Source: an uncultured Acidobacteriia bacterium
Lineage (GTDB): Bacteria > Acidobacteriota > Terriglobia > Bryobacterales > Bryobacteraceae
DNA: 64,000 bases
Direction: 5' to 3'
NCBI GenBank assembly: GCA_903923395.1
Contig: CAIXXM010000051.1
Coordinates: 62,001 to 126,000 of the forward strand
Shown: piece by piece, positions 52,171-61,300 of the stretch
How positions within the stretch are numbered: the first letter of the stretch is position 1
Layout of the letters: every line of letters begins with the position of its first letter
Made by a program: the position numbers and the translations under genes
The notes under the pieces: model-generated
What the model saw: the letters and a program-made list of their open reading frames with translations, nothing else
What the model was told of the DNA's origin: nothing
Databases searched by the model: none

Positions 52171-54285
52171 GTGCTGAACGGTACCATCCTTGGCCACTAC
52201 ACCATTCTCGAAGAATTGGGTGTGGGCGGCATGGGGGCCGTTTACCGCGCGCAGGACAACCGGCTGGGTCGGGATGTGGCGCTCAAAGTGATCCTGCCGG
52301 GGCAGGTTGATGCCACCCTTCGACGCCGCTTCTTGAATGAGGCAAAGGCGGCATCAGCCCTGAATCATCCAAACACCGTGACCGTGTATGAGGCCGCGAC
52401 GGTGGAGGATACGGACTTCATCGCAATGGAGTTTCTGGCGGGGGAAACGCTCTCGGCGCGGATCAAGCGCGGCGCCCTGTCGTCGCCTGAAGCGCTGTTC
52501 ATCGCCTTTCAAATTGCAGAAGGGCTCAACGCTGCTCACGCCGCCGGCCTGGTGCACCGGGATCTCAAGCCTTCGAACGTCATGATCCTGCCGGATGGCC
52601 GCGTCAAGATTCTCGACTTCGGCTTGGCGTTGCGGACCGAAGACGCAGTGGAAGCAGTCACCGGTGAGGTGGGGCAGTTGACCCGCTCTGGAGTGGTTGT
52701 GGGCACGCTGGCTTACATGTCTCCGGAGCAGGCACGCGGCGACGCCGCCGGGCCGCTGTCCGATATGTTCTCTTTGGGCGTGCTGGTCTACGAAATGCTG
52801 ACCGGGAAACACCCGTTTGCCGGTAAATCCCAGCTCGATGTCTATCACCAAATCTGCTTCGAAGAACCCGCTCCCTTGACTTCCCGGCGGGCTGCGCTGC
52901 CTTCCGCGGTCCCGGAAATCATCGCCAGAATGATGGCCAAGAAACCGGCGGACCGTTATCCGTCAATGTCCGCCGTGGTCGAGTTGTTGCGCCCGCTGGC
53001 CTTGGGGTCCGCCCCGCCAAAGAGCCGTGCCTGGATGTGGGCAGCTGCGGCGCTGGCGACGGTCGGCCTTGCCGCGGCAGCCTGGCTCTTCCTGCCGAAA
53101 CCCGCGGCGATCCAAAGGATGATTCCGATGAGCGCTTCCGAGCATGTGGTCCGGGGGCAAGCCTACCTGGCGCGCCGGGAGCAGAAAGGCAATATCGAGA
53201 ACGCGACCACTGAGTTCGAAGCAGCCTTGAGCCAGGACGGCGAAAATGCGGCGGCATTCGCAGGCCTTGCGGATGCCCGGATCGCGAAGTACATCGAAAG
53301 CCCCGACGCTGCTTTGCTCGCGCTCGCCGGAGACAGTGCGCGCCGCGCGGTGAAGCTGAATCCGGATCTGGCGATCGCGCACGCCAGCCTGGGTTCTTAC
53401 TTGTCGCGGGCCGAAAAGCTTCCCGATGCAGCGGTTGAATTGCAAAAGGCGGAAACTCTGGATCCGCGTAACGCGCAGATCCAGTGGCAACTGGGAAACC
53501 TGCTGCACAAGATGAAGCAGGACGCGGCTGCCGAGGTCCATTTCAAGAAGGCCATTGACGTTGCTCCCCAGAGCTGGGAAACGCACGAAAACTACGGCGT
53601 GTTTCTGTTCAGCAAAGACCGCTGCGCTCAAGCGGTGCCATATTTCCTGAAGGCCACGCAACTCGCGCCGGATAACTATGCGGCCTTCCGCAACCTGGGT
53701 GCCTGCTATTTCCAACTGGGCAGGAATGATGAGGCGATCAGTGCGCAGCAGCGTTCGCTGGAAATCCGGCCCATGGCCTCCGGCTATTCCAACCTGGCGA
53801 CGATCTATTACTACGAGGGGCGCTTTACGGAGTCCGCCGAAACACTGCAAAAGGCTGTGGACATGGGCACCACGGACCCACGCATCTGGGCGAACCTCGG
53901 CGATGCCTGGCACTGGGTGCCGGGTGGACGGGAGAAGTCCACGCAAGCTTACAACACGGCAGACGAACTCTTCCGTGCTCTGGAAGCGAAGGGCAGGCTG
54001 ACAACAGATGGCCGTGCGACGCTGGCGCGCGTGCTCGCGTTTTCCGGCCGCCAGGAAGACTGTAAAGCAGTTCTCAAGCGACTGCAGACAGCGCCGCCGG
54101 TGACTTCGACCGGACTCTACAACATGGGCCTCGCCTATGAGCTCACAGGGAATCGGGAAGCTGCCCTGTCGGTGTTGAAGCGGGCCTTCAGTGCGGGTCT
54201 TTCAAGGGCAGACGTCGAAATCGAGCCTGCCCTGCTGGATTTGCGGCGGGATGCGCGGTTCCGTCAAATTCCCGCGCAGCATTAA
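52171..54285 (+). CDS. Membrane Ser/Thr protein kinase with TPR domain
   Basis: A 704-residue protein from GTG 52171. Residues about 7-270 form a Hanks-type kinase: glycine loop LGVGGMGAVY, VALKVI Lys, HRDLKPSNVM (about 128-137), DFG at about 149, APE-like SPEQ. A TM helix lies at about 286-308 (WAAAALATVGLAAAAWLFL), then an extracytoplasmic TPR domain from about 330 to 695. All catalytic residues are present. TPRs outside suggest signal sensing or protein binding. It is followed by the unknown 192-residue gene on the opposite strand. Confidence 0.92.
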   Translation: MLNGTILGHYTILEELGVGGMGAVYRAQDNRLGRDVALKVILPGQVDATLRRRFLNEAKAASALNHPNTVTVYEAATVEDTDFIAMEFLAGETLSARIKRGALSSPEALFIAFQIAEGLNAAHAAGLVHRDLKPSNVMILPDGRVKILDFGLALRTEDAVEAVTGEVGQLTRSGVVVGTLAYMSPEQARGDAAGPLSDMFSLGVLVYEMLTGKHPFAGKSQLDVYHQICFEEPAPLTSRRAALPSAVPEIIARMMAKKPADRYPSMSAVVELLRPLALGSAPPKSRAWMWAAAALATVGLAAAAWLFLPKPAAIQRMIPMSASEHVVRGQAYLARREQKGNIENATTEFEAALSQDGENAAAFAGLADARIAKYIESPDAALLALAGDSARRAVKLNPDLAIAHASLGSYLSRAEKLPDAAVELQKAETLDPRNAQIQWQLGNLLHKMKQDAAAEVHFKKAIDVAPQSWETHENYGVFLFSKDRCAQAVPYFLKATQLAPDNYAAFRNLGACYFQLGRNDEAISAQQRSLEIRPMASGYSNLATIYYYEGRFTESAETLQKAVDMGTTDPRIWANLGDAWHWVPGGREKSTQAYNTADELFRALEAKGRLTTDGRATLARVLAFSGRQEDCKAVLKRLQTAPPVTSTGLYNMGLAYELTGNREAALSVLKRAFSAGLSRADVEIEPALLDLRRDARFRQIPAQH

Positions 54286-54293
54286 TGGCTGCC

Positions 54294-54872
54294 CTATGAC
54301 CCGGTGTTCTCACAGATGATATCCGGATCGCCGGGCACAACATAGGTGTAAACGGCGGACGCGGTGGTCTGTTGCAGGATGACCATGAACCGGATCTTGA
54401 AGTGGAAGTATCTGTATTCCGGCACATTCTGGTCCAGGGCCATGATGATGACCGGAAAGACCCAATCCGTGGTGCCATCGTTGGGGTTCTGTGCCGCCAC
54501 GGGAGGATCGAGTTTTCCCAGCAGCGGCGTGTGGTCGGCAGGTTCGCATTCAAACGGTGTCGCCATCACAGTCATCTGGGTGGAATCGTCGCCATAACCG
54601 ATGGCTAAATCCTGTGTGCTGAAAACCTGGTAGAACTCGCATGTCCAGCCAGTTGGGTCAGCAGTAGGGACATTCGTCAAACGCACCTGGAACTGCATTC
54701 CTCCCACCGCTGGCGTTGGAACCATGAAGGGGCTTGCCGGTGTTACCGTGAACCCATTCAGGCTGCCCACAACGGTTGCTGCGGGTTGCAGGATGGCGGA
54801 ACCGGCGCTTTGGGGATAGGGTACTTGTATTTCGAGACCGTAGATTGGTGTCGTATCTGTGGCGGCGGACAT
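54294..54872 (-). CDS. Hypothetical beta-rich protein (192 aa)
   Basis: A 192-residue soluble protein with no signal peptide, no membrane segment and no recognised family. It is rich in beta-strand patterns (YGLEIQVPYPQ, MQFQVRLTNVP, WVFPVIIMALDQ, YRYFHFKIRFMVIL) with Thr and Pro and three cysteines. Strand order resembles a jelly-roll or phage-tail-like fold, but that is only inference. It lies downstream of the kinase at 54942 on the same strand and convergent with the TPR kinase; a kinase substrate or partner is a reasonable hypothesis. The stop codons of it and the TPR kinase are 8 nt apart. Confidence 0.6.
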   Translation of the reverse strand: MSAATDTTPIYGLEIQVPYPQSAGSAILQPAATVVGSLNGFTVTPASPFMVPTPAVGGMQFQVRLTNVPTADPTGWTCEFYQVFSTQDLAIGYGDDSTQMTVMATPFECEPADHTPLLGKLDPPVAAQNPNDGTTDWVFPVIIMALDQNVPEYRYFHFKIRFMVILQQTTASAVYTYVVPGDPDIICENTGS

Positions 54873-54941
54873 TGGTGGTAACTCCTCAAGGTTGGGTAAC
54901 CCGTTCAGATTCCGAAGTTACAGAGAAGCGCCATTCTTTTT

Positions 54942-55922
54942 TCAGATCCCGGCCAGGCGCACGCGGGCTTCGTCAATGTTTGCCAACCGCTTCGCCACAT
55001 CCTTCACCAGGCACTGTTCCACCACGTGGAGCAGGTGTTGCGGCACATCCCCGCGCGCAACCGGCGCGGGCTCTTCCCGCAGAATCGCGGACATTGTTGC
55101 CAGTGTCGACTTCCGCTTGAAAGGCGCGCGGCCTGTGATCATTTCATAAAGCAAACTGCCGAACGAAAAGATATCGGATTGCACGGTGACGCGCTCGCCC
55201 CGCACCTGCTCCGGCGACATGTAGACCGGCGTGCCGATCACGAGTCCCCGGGCCGTGCTGGCCGCGGTCACTTCGTTCTCCGGATCGCGATAGAGTTCCT
55301 TTGCTGCACCAAAATCAAGCACACGGGTGAGGCCGGTGTTGTCGATCATCACGTTCGCCGGTTTCAGATCTCTGTGCACAATTCCCTGCGAATGTGCTGC
55401 CGCGAGGGCACTGCAAATCCCGGTCGCCGTGCGCTCGATGAGGCTGAAGTCCATGCCTCCCGGCGGGATATGTGCCGTCAGCGGTTGCCCGTCCACCAAC
55501 TCCATCACAATGGCCGCCAGATGTTCCTGTTCGATCACTTCCAGAACACGCACGATATTGGGGTGCTGTAACTTGCCAGTGAGTCTGGCTTCGCGGAGAA
55601 AGCGCTTCCGGTCAGCAGTTTCAAACAGCGCATGCCCGCCGATGATCTTGATGGCAAACACAGCTGTGTTGTCTTCCCGCGCGGCTGCAAAGACCTGCCC
55701 GAAGCCACCTTCACCGAGCTTCCTGATCATCCGGTAGCCTGCCACCGAATCTCCTGCCTGGAACGCGGGCGGTGTCCCGGTATGCAACTGCTCTTTGATT
55801 TCCTCCGCGCTTTCCTCCGCGCCTCCCCAAAGCGCGGCTAGAAGCGAATCCATGCCGGGAGGCTCGCGGCGGCGGGCCTTGTCGAAGACATCACGGACCT
55901 TCTGCCAGCGGGAGGGATTCAT
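54942..55922 (-). CDS. Ser/Thr protein kinase paired with ECF sigma factor
   Basis: A 326-residue cytosolic kinase. An N-terminal helix-rich segment (WQKVRDVFDKARRREP) of the type found in acidobacterial and planctomycete sigma-linked kinases precedes the kinase domain (about 58-325): LGEGGFGQVF, AIKII, HRDLKPANVM, DFGAAK, SPEQ. It has no TM or sensor domain. It is divergent from the ECF sigma factor gene 156 bp away, a pairing seen often in these phyla; phosphorylation control of the sigma factor is plausible. Confidence 0.9.
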   Translation of the reverse strand: MNPSRWQKVRDVFDKARRREPPGMDSLLAALWGGAEESAEEIKEQLHTGTPPAFQAGDSVAGYRMIRKLGEGGFGQVFAAAREDNTAVFAIKIIGGHALFETADRKRFLREARLTGKLQHPNIVRVLEVIEQEHLAAIVMELVDGQPLTAHIPPGGMDFSLIERTATGICSALAAAHSQGIVHRDLKPANVMIDNTGLTRVLDFGAAKELYRDPENEVTAASTARGLVIGTPVYMSPEQVRGERVTVQSDIFSFGSLLYEMITGRAPFKRKSTLATMSAILREEPAPVARGDVPQHLLHVVEQCLVKDVAKRLANIDEARVRLAGI

Positions 55923-56078
55923 TTGCGGGAAACCTACAGCATATCGGTTCCCCGGGGCTGTGTAACCACTTCGGTTTGGCCCGTGGCAAGAGTTTCGCCT
56001 GACTGAAAGAATTTGAAGAAAATCACCCGTTGCTGTAACGATCTTTCAGATTTCGTGAATTGCTTTGCAGGCGCCACA

Positions 56079-56846
56079 ATGACAGACCAATCCGGTGTTA
56101 CCCTTGCAGCAATCATGAAGCAGACAGTGCTCACGTCCTCCGGTTTCCCCGCCACGCGCTGGACACTGATTCTCGCCGCCAGGTCGCTCGATTCCCGCGA
56201 GAGCCGTTCTGCTCTCGAAACGCTCTGTGCCGGTTACTGGTATCCCATCTATGCCTACGTTCGCCGCCGCGGTCATGATCCGGACCGGACGCACGATCTG
56301 ACGCAGGAATTCTTCCTGCGCTTGCTCGAAAACCCAACTTTCTCCGCGGCTGACCCGCAAAAGGGCCGCTTCCGGGCCTTCCTGCTCTCATCAGTCAAGT
56401 TCTTCCTGTCCAACGAATACCGCAGCACGCAGGCCCAAAAGCGCGGTGGAGGACTCCAGATTCTCCCCTTCGAAATCGTTTCCGGCGAGGCCAGTTACAG
56501 CCGCGAGCCCTCCCACGACGAAACTCCAGAGACCATCTATGACCGCCGCTGGGCGCATGCTCTTCTCGACCGTGTGCTCAACCGTCTGCGTGATGAGTTC
56601 GCGGCCAACGGAAGAGTGGAGCATTTCGATCAGTTGAAAGGCTGCCTGCTGGACCGCAGCGACACCCCCTATGCCGAACTCGCACTGCAAATGAAGACGA
56701 CGGAAGGCGCGCTCAAAGTGGCCATCAGCCGGCTCCGCAAGCGCTATCGCGATCTGCTTCGTGCGGAGATTGGAGATACCGTGAATGATCCCGCCGAGAT
56801 CGACGGGGAATTCCGCTATCTGGTGGCGGCACTCGGGCGGGCGTAA
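56079..56846 (+). CDS. ECF-type sigma-70 family RNA polymerase sigma factor
   Basis: A 255-residue sigma factor. Region 2 is LETLCAGYWYPIYAYVRRRG with DRTHDLTQEFFLRLL, and the region 4 helix-turn-helix is YAELALQMKTTEGALKVAISRLRKRYRDLLR. It is larger than canonical ECF factors (about 190) and matches the long group of acidobacterial/planctomycete ECFs linked to Ser/Thr kinases. No anti-sigma gene is adjacent; the divergent kinase is the likely regulator. The frame opens at 56013; ATG 56079 is used, 56115 is also possible. Confidence 0.85.
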   Translation: MTDQSGVTLAAIMKQTVLTSSGFPATRWTLILAARSLDSRESRSALETLCAGYWYPIYAYVRRRGHDPDRTHDLTQEFFLRLLENPTFSAADPQKGRFRAFLLSSVKFFLSNEYRSTQAQKRGGGLQILPFEIVSGEASYSREPSHDETPETIYDRRWAHALLDRVLNRLRDEFAANGRVEHFDQLKGCLLDRSDTPYAELALQMKTTEGALKVAISRLRKRYRDLLRAEIGDTVNDPAEIDGEFRYLVAALGRA

Positions 56847-56857
56847 TTATCTTTTTG

Positions 56858-56871
56858 TTGAACGCGTTCAA
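56858..56871. promoter_or_regulatory. 14-bp palindromic operator, upstream copy
   Basis: TTGAACGCGTTCAA, a perfect palindrome, lies 7 bp before a -35 hexamer (TTGACC). An identical copy is at 56913-56926. Sites of this size and symmetry are typical for TetR-family repressors, and a TetR gene is in the operon downstream. Confidence 0.75.
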
Positions 56872-56878
56872 ATTGTTC

Positions 56879-56907
56879 TTGACCTGGCCGCTGATCGGGC
56901 GCAGAAT
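56879..56907 (+). promoter_or_regulatory. Sigma-70-type promoter of the small membrane protein-TetR operon
   Basis: The -35 hexamer is TTGACC (56879-56884), the spacer is 17 bp and the -10 hexamer is CAGAAT (56902-56907). Predicted start is near 56914, inside the downstream palindrome. AGGAG at 56941 and ATG at 56953 follow. Confidence 0.65.
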
Positions 56908-56912
56908 GAAAT

Positions 56913-56926
56913 TTGAACGCGTTCAA
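56913..56926. promoter_or_regulatory. 14-bp palindromic operator, downstream copy
   Basis: A second exact TTGAACGCGTTCAA, 55 bp from the first (start to start, about 5 helical turns). It covers the predicted transcription start, so a bound repressor would block initiation. Confidence 0.75.
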
Positions 56927-56952
56927 GATGCGTTCTCCAAAGGAGACAAAGG

Positions 56953-57321
56953 ATGTATACGGTTGGATGTTATCTCGCCTATCTGCTGATCAGCATGGCA
57001 ATCACGGTCTGGGTGGCACGCACTTTGCATAAGAACGGACGCGTTTTTCTGATCGATTCTTTCGGCGGCAATGCGGAAATTGCCGACTCAATTAATCACC
57101 TGCTCGTCGTCGGGTTCTATCTCATCAACATTGGCTGGATTACTGTCACGTTGCGTACCGCGGGAGACCTGCAGGATTTCCGCAGCACGCTGGAACTGCT
57201 GAGTGAAAAGACGGGTGGCGTTTTACTGGTGCTCGGCATCATCCATTTCGGCAACATCTTTGGGTTCTCACGCATGCGGAACAGGGCGCTTTCCCGTCCC
57301 CAGCCGCCGCTGCCTGCATAA
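56953..57321 (+). CDS. Small membrane protein in TetR operon
   Basis: A 122-residue protein with three hydrophobic segments (about 4-22, 48-66 and 91-106) and a short basic C-terminus. No family recognised with confidence. An AGGAG site lies 7 nt ahead of the ATG. It is the first gene downstream of the operator-flanked promoter and is followed after 7 nt by the TetR regulator, so it is probably a transporter-associated or envelope protein whose level is controlled by that regulator. Confidence 0.75.
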   Translation: MYTVGCYLAYLLISMAITVWVARTLHKNGRVFLIDSFGGNAEIADSINHLLVVGFYLINIGWITVTLRTAGDLQDFRSTLELLSEKTGGVLLVLGIIHFGNIFGFSRMRNRALSRPQPPLPA

Positions 57322-57328
57322 TCGGATC

Positions 57329-57991
57329 ATGGCGAAGCGCGCGGCACAGAAGAACGAGATTACGCAAACCAAGATTATGGAAGCCGCGCTTGTGTTGTTC
57401 CGCGAGCGCGGCTTTGAGAACACAACCATGCGGGAGATCGCCGCAGCGGCCGGGGTAGCCACGGGAGCCGCCTACTACTATTTCGACTCCAAAGACGCGA
57501 TCGTGATGGCGTCTTACCAGAAGGCCCAGGCGGAACTGGCTCCGCAATTGGATGCGAAGCTGGCGGCGGCAAAGTCACTGGAGAGCCGGCTTCGAATTCT
57601 CATTGAAGGCAAGCTTCACTATTTCGCTGAGAACCGCCGTCTGCTGGGCGCGTTGACCGGCCACATCAACCCGCGCGAACCACTGTCCCCCTTCAGTGAG
57701 GTCACTGCTCCAGTGCGCAACGACGATATTCAGCGCTTCTCGAATGCACTGGCCGGAGCGGCGAAGGTGCCGGACGATCTTGTTGTTGTGCTGCCTGAGG
57801 TCCTGTGGATCTACCTGATGGGCATCATTCTTTTCTGGGTGCTCGATGAATCCGAAGACCAAAGCCGCACCAAACTCCTGCTCGACAAAAGCCTCAAGCT
57901 GGTGACTGGTTTGATTCAATTTGCAGGCCTGCCCTTAATGAAGCCTTTGCGAAGACGAGTGGTGGAACTGGTTGGGATTATCCGGCAGTGA
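57329..57991 (+). CDS. TetR family transcriptional regulator
   Basis: A 220-residue regulator. The N-terminal helix-turn-helix is canonical: ITQTKIMEAALVLFRERGFENTTMREIAAAAGVATGAAYYYFDSKDAIV (about 12-60). The C-terminal ligand-binding domain is all-helical. It is very likely autoregulatory through the two TTGAACGCGTTCAA sites upstream of its operon. ATG 57329 is the first in-frame start after the previous gene. Ligand unknown. Confidence 0.93.
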   Translation: MAKRAAQKNEITQTKIMEAALVLFRERGFENTTMREIAAAAGVATGAAYYYFDSKDAIVMASYQKAQAELAPQLDAKLAAAKSLESRLRILIEGKLHYFAENRRLLGALTGHINPREPLSPFSEVTAPVRNDDIQRFSNALAGAAKVPDDLVVVLPEVLWIYLMGIILFWVLDESEDQSRTKLLLDKSLKLVTGLIQFAGLPLMKPLRRRVVELVGIIRQ

Positions 57992-58300
57992 CCAGCCGAC
58001 AATTTGCATGACACTGCTCTTACATTTGCAAAGCGGTTGTATTACCAGTTTTTCCCATGGCTCTGAATAAGTCTTTTTGATAACACATTCAGTAATACCG
58101 GTGTTACACTCGACGAATATTCACAGGTGCGAAATGCACCTGGGACCGTGTATTCCAGGCTTCGCCGCCTCTCGTCATTGCGGCTCCCCGTCCGCCCTGG
58201 ACTTGCCCCCGACCCCGTCGGTCATGCTGGCTTCCTGCTGAAGTAATGAAGTCTTGTCAGTAATTTTAGGGATCAAATTTTCATAAAGGGGTAGTTTCGC
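57992..58300. other. Non-coding leader region of the TonB receptor gene
   Basis: A 309-bp gap without a gene. It holds an imperfect palindrome at 58092-58107 (GTAATACCGGTGTTAC), a CAGGTGC/GCACCTG hairpin at 58124-58142 and a possible -35 TTGATA at 58077, without a convincing -10. The remaining 160 nt before the ATG would be a long untranslated leader. Confidence 0.5.
58092..58107. promoter_or_regulatory. Imperfect 16-bp palindrome upstream of TonB receptor
   Basis: GTAATACCGGTGTTAC is symmetric except for one mismatched pair (T/G against A/C). Its position about 200 bp before the TonB receptor ATG and downstream of a possible -35 element suggests a repressor site. Confidence 0.4.
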
Positions 58301-61300
58301 ATGTTATCACCAAGCTTCGCTGCCGCGCGGCACCGCGGCATTATCGCAGCAGTTGCTCTTCTGGCTTCCGCAGTCTCATTGTGCGCGCAATCGTATTACG
58401 GTTCCATCCGCGGCAATGTCACGGACCCGAATGGCGGCACTGTGGCCAGCGCCAAAGTCACACTCATCAATGAGGGCACAGCGGAACAGCGCTCTGCCGT
58501 AACTTCTTCCGTCGGGGAGTTTGTCTACAGTGAAGTGGTTCCTGCCACATATTCTGTTTCCATTGAAGCGCCGGGCTTCAAGAAGTTCACGCGCAAGGGC
58601 ATAATTCTGGGCACGCAGGAACAGGTGTCTCTCAATCTGAAGATGGAAGTCGGTCAGGTCTCCGAGAGCATTCAGGTTACGGAGTCCGCACCACTGATTG
58701 AATCCGCCACTGCATCCCAGGGGCAGGTTCTTGATAATCAGAAGCTAACGGACCTGCCTAATCTGGGCCGCAATCCCTTCATGCTCTCAAAGTTGGCGCA
58801 GAACGTGATTCCCGTTGGCAACCCGGCATATAATCGCATGGAAGATCAGAGTGGTTCTTCCTCGATCTCCATTGCCGGCGGACCGGTCCGCGGCAATAAC
58901 TACCTGATTGACGGTGTGCCAATTACGGATTCCACCAACCGCGCGATCATTATTCCCTCGCTCGAAGCCGTGCAGGAAGTCAAAGTGCAGGCGAATACGT
59001 ATGATGCCGAAATGGCCCGCACGGGTGGCGGCATGTTCAACACGCTGATGAAGTCGGGTACAAATGATTATCACGGCAGCTTGTATGGCCACCTGCGCCG
59101 CACGGCCTGGGATGCCAACAGTTTCTTCAGCAACGCCGCGGGAAGCAATGCGGACGGGACGCCCAAGCAGCCGATTACAGATCAACCGAACAGCACCTGG
59201 GGCGCGAGCTTCGGTGGTGCAGTACGCGTTCCCAAGGTCTATGACGGACGCAACAAGACCTTCTTCTATCTGGCTTATGAGCACTATGACGACACGCAGT
59301 CGGCATCGTCGCTCTTTGCCGCACCTACGGCGGCCGAGCGCACCGGGGATTTCTCAAAGAGTGTGAACTCCAAAGGTGTTGCGCTCGTGATCAATGACCC
59401 GATCAACGGTCACACCCCCTTCCCGAATGGCATCATTCCTTCGAGCCGCATCAATACCGTCGGCAAAGCGCTTGCTTCTTACTATCAGGCACCGCAGACG
59501 GCACCGGCTTACTATGGCGCAAACGATATCACCGGTTCGGCCAGCCTGCCGGCCCGCGCGGCGCAATACACCGCCAAACTGGATCAGGACATCACAAAGT
59601 GGTGGCGCGCCAGTGTGAGCTATCTTCGCTACTTCTCGCTGGAACCCGGCAACACCTGGTTCCCGGGCCCTGCCACGGTGGACGGCTGGCGTTTGCAGCG
59701 CCGTGTGGATACCACCCAGTTCAACAGCCTCTTCACCGTAAATCCGACGACGATTATTACGGTGCGTTACGGCTTCAACCGCTTCCCGAACTACACCTAT
59801 GATGTGAGCCAGGGCTTTGATCTCGCGAGCCTGGGTTACAACCCTGCGATCATTAACGCGGTGCCTTCTTCGAAGACACAGTTCCCCTATGTCACCACCA
59901 ACAACTTGATGACACTGGGCGTGAATGACAACAACTCGCTGTTCGTTCTCTCTTCCAATAACTTCGGCACCAGCGTGGCGAAGTATATGGGCCGTCACAG
60001 CCTGAAAGCCGGTTTTGATTACCGCAAGATCAAAGCTGCCGGGAATGACTTTAACAATGCGGAAGGTGACTTCGCCTTCAATGGCGTCTTCAGCGGCAAT
60101 GATTTGGCGGACATGCTGCTCGGCTATCCTTCGAGCGGTAACATCTACACCTCCACCAAGCTCTCGCAGTTCGCCAACTATTATGGCGTGTATCTGCAGG
60201 ATGACTTCCGCGTCAACAACAAGCTGACGCTGAATCTCGGTATCCGCTGGGAGCATGAACTCGGCGTCGGCGAACAAAATAACGGCATTGTCGTGAATTT
60301 TGACGGCAAGGCCACGAACGTTCTGGCTTCCGGTGTGACCGGTATTTCGCCCAAGGGTGCTGTGGTTTATGCGGGACAGAATGGAGCTCCGACGACTACC
60401 GGCAATCCGTTCACCAGCAAGTGGGGGCCGCGTATCGGTGCGGCGTATCAATTTAACCAGAAGACCGTTTTCCGTGCCGGCTACGGCATCTTCTTTGCCC
60501 CGCAGTTCGCGCTCGGCGGACCCATTGCCACAGTTGGTTACAACCAGACCACCGGTTATGTTGCTTCGAATGACAGCAACGTCACACCCGCGAATTCCCT
60601 CAGCAATCCTTTCCCTGCGGGTATCCTGCCGCCTGTAGGCAATACGCTCGGTGCCGCAACTGGTTTGGGCCAGAGCTTCTCTCTGATTGATCCCCATGCC
60701 CGTTCGCCCTACGTGCAGCAGTATTCCTTCGATATCCAGAGGGAACTGCCGTTCGGGATCAGCGCGGAGGTTGGCTTTGTAGGTTCCAAATCAAGCCATA
60801 TGATCCTCGGCGCAGGGGCCATCAATATCAATGCGCTCGATCCCAGCTTGTTGAGCTCCGTGGGCGTGGCGGCTTTGACGAAGTCCGTGCCGAATCCCTT
60901 CTACGGTCATGGCGGTACCGGCGTGATTGCCGCGGCCAACGTGGCGCAATCGCAGTTACTGCTGCCCTATCCCACTTACAACGCCATCAGTCTCACTTTC
61001 CCGGATAGCAACAAGGCTCTCTATGATTCGATGATCATGAAGGTTCAGAAGCGGATGGGGATGGGGATGACGCTGCTTTCTACTGTGACTTGGTCCCGGA
61101 ACCGGGATGAATCGAGCGGTGGTGTTGGCAACACGCTGAACAGTGGTGCCAAGGCTCCGCAGAATCCGTATGATCTGGCGAGCGAGTATGCTTTCTCGAA
61201 CATCGATTCGCCCTGGCGCTGGTCAACGTCTTTGTCATACCAGTTGCCGTTCGGCAAAGGCAAAGCGTTCCTCAACAAGAGTGGCGCGCTGAACTACGTG

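Noticed and set aside
59354-60697. 447-residue minus-strand frame inside the TonB receptor
   Set aside because: It is fully inside a certain outer-membrane protein gene and has Arg/His-rich shadow composition.
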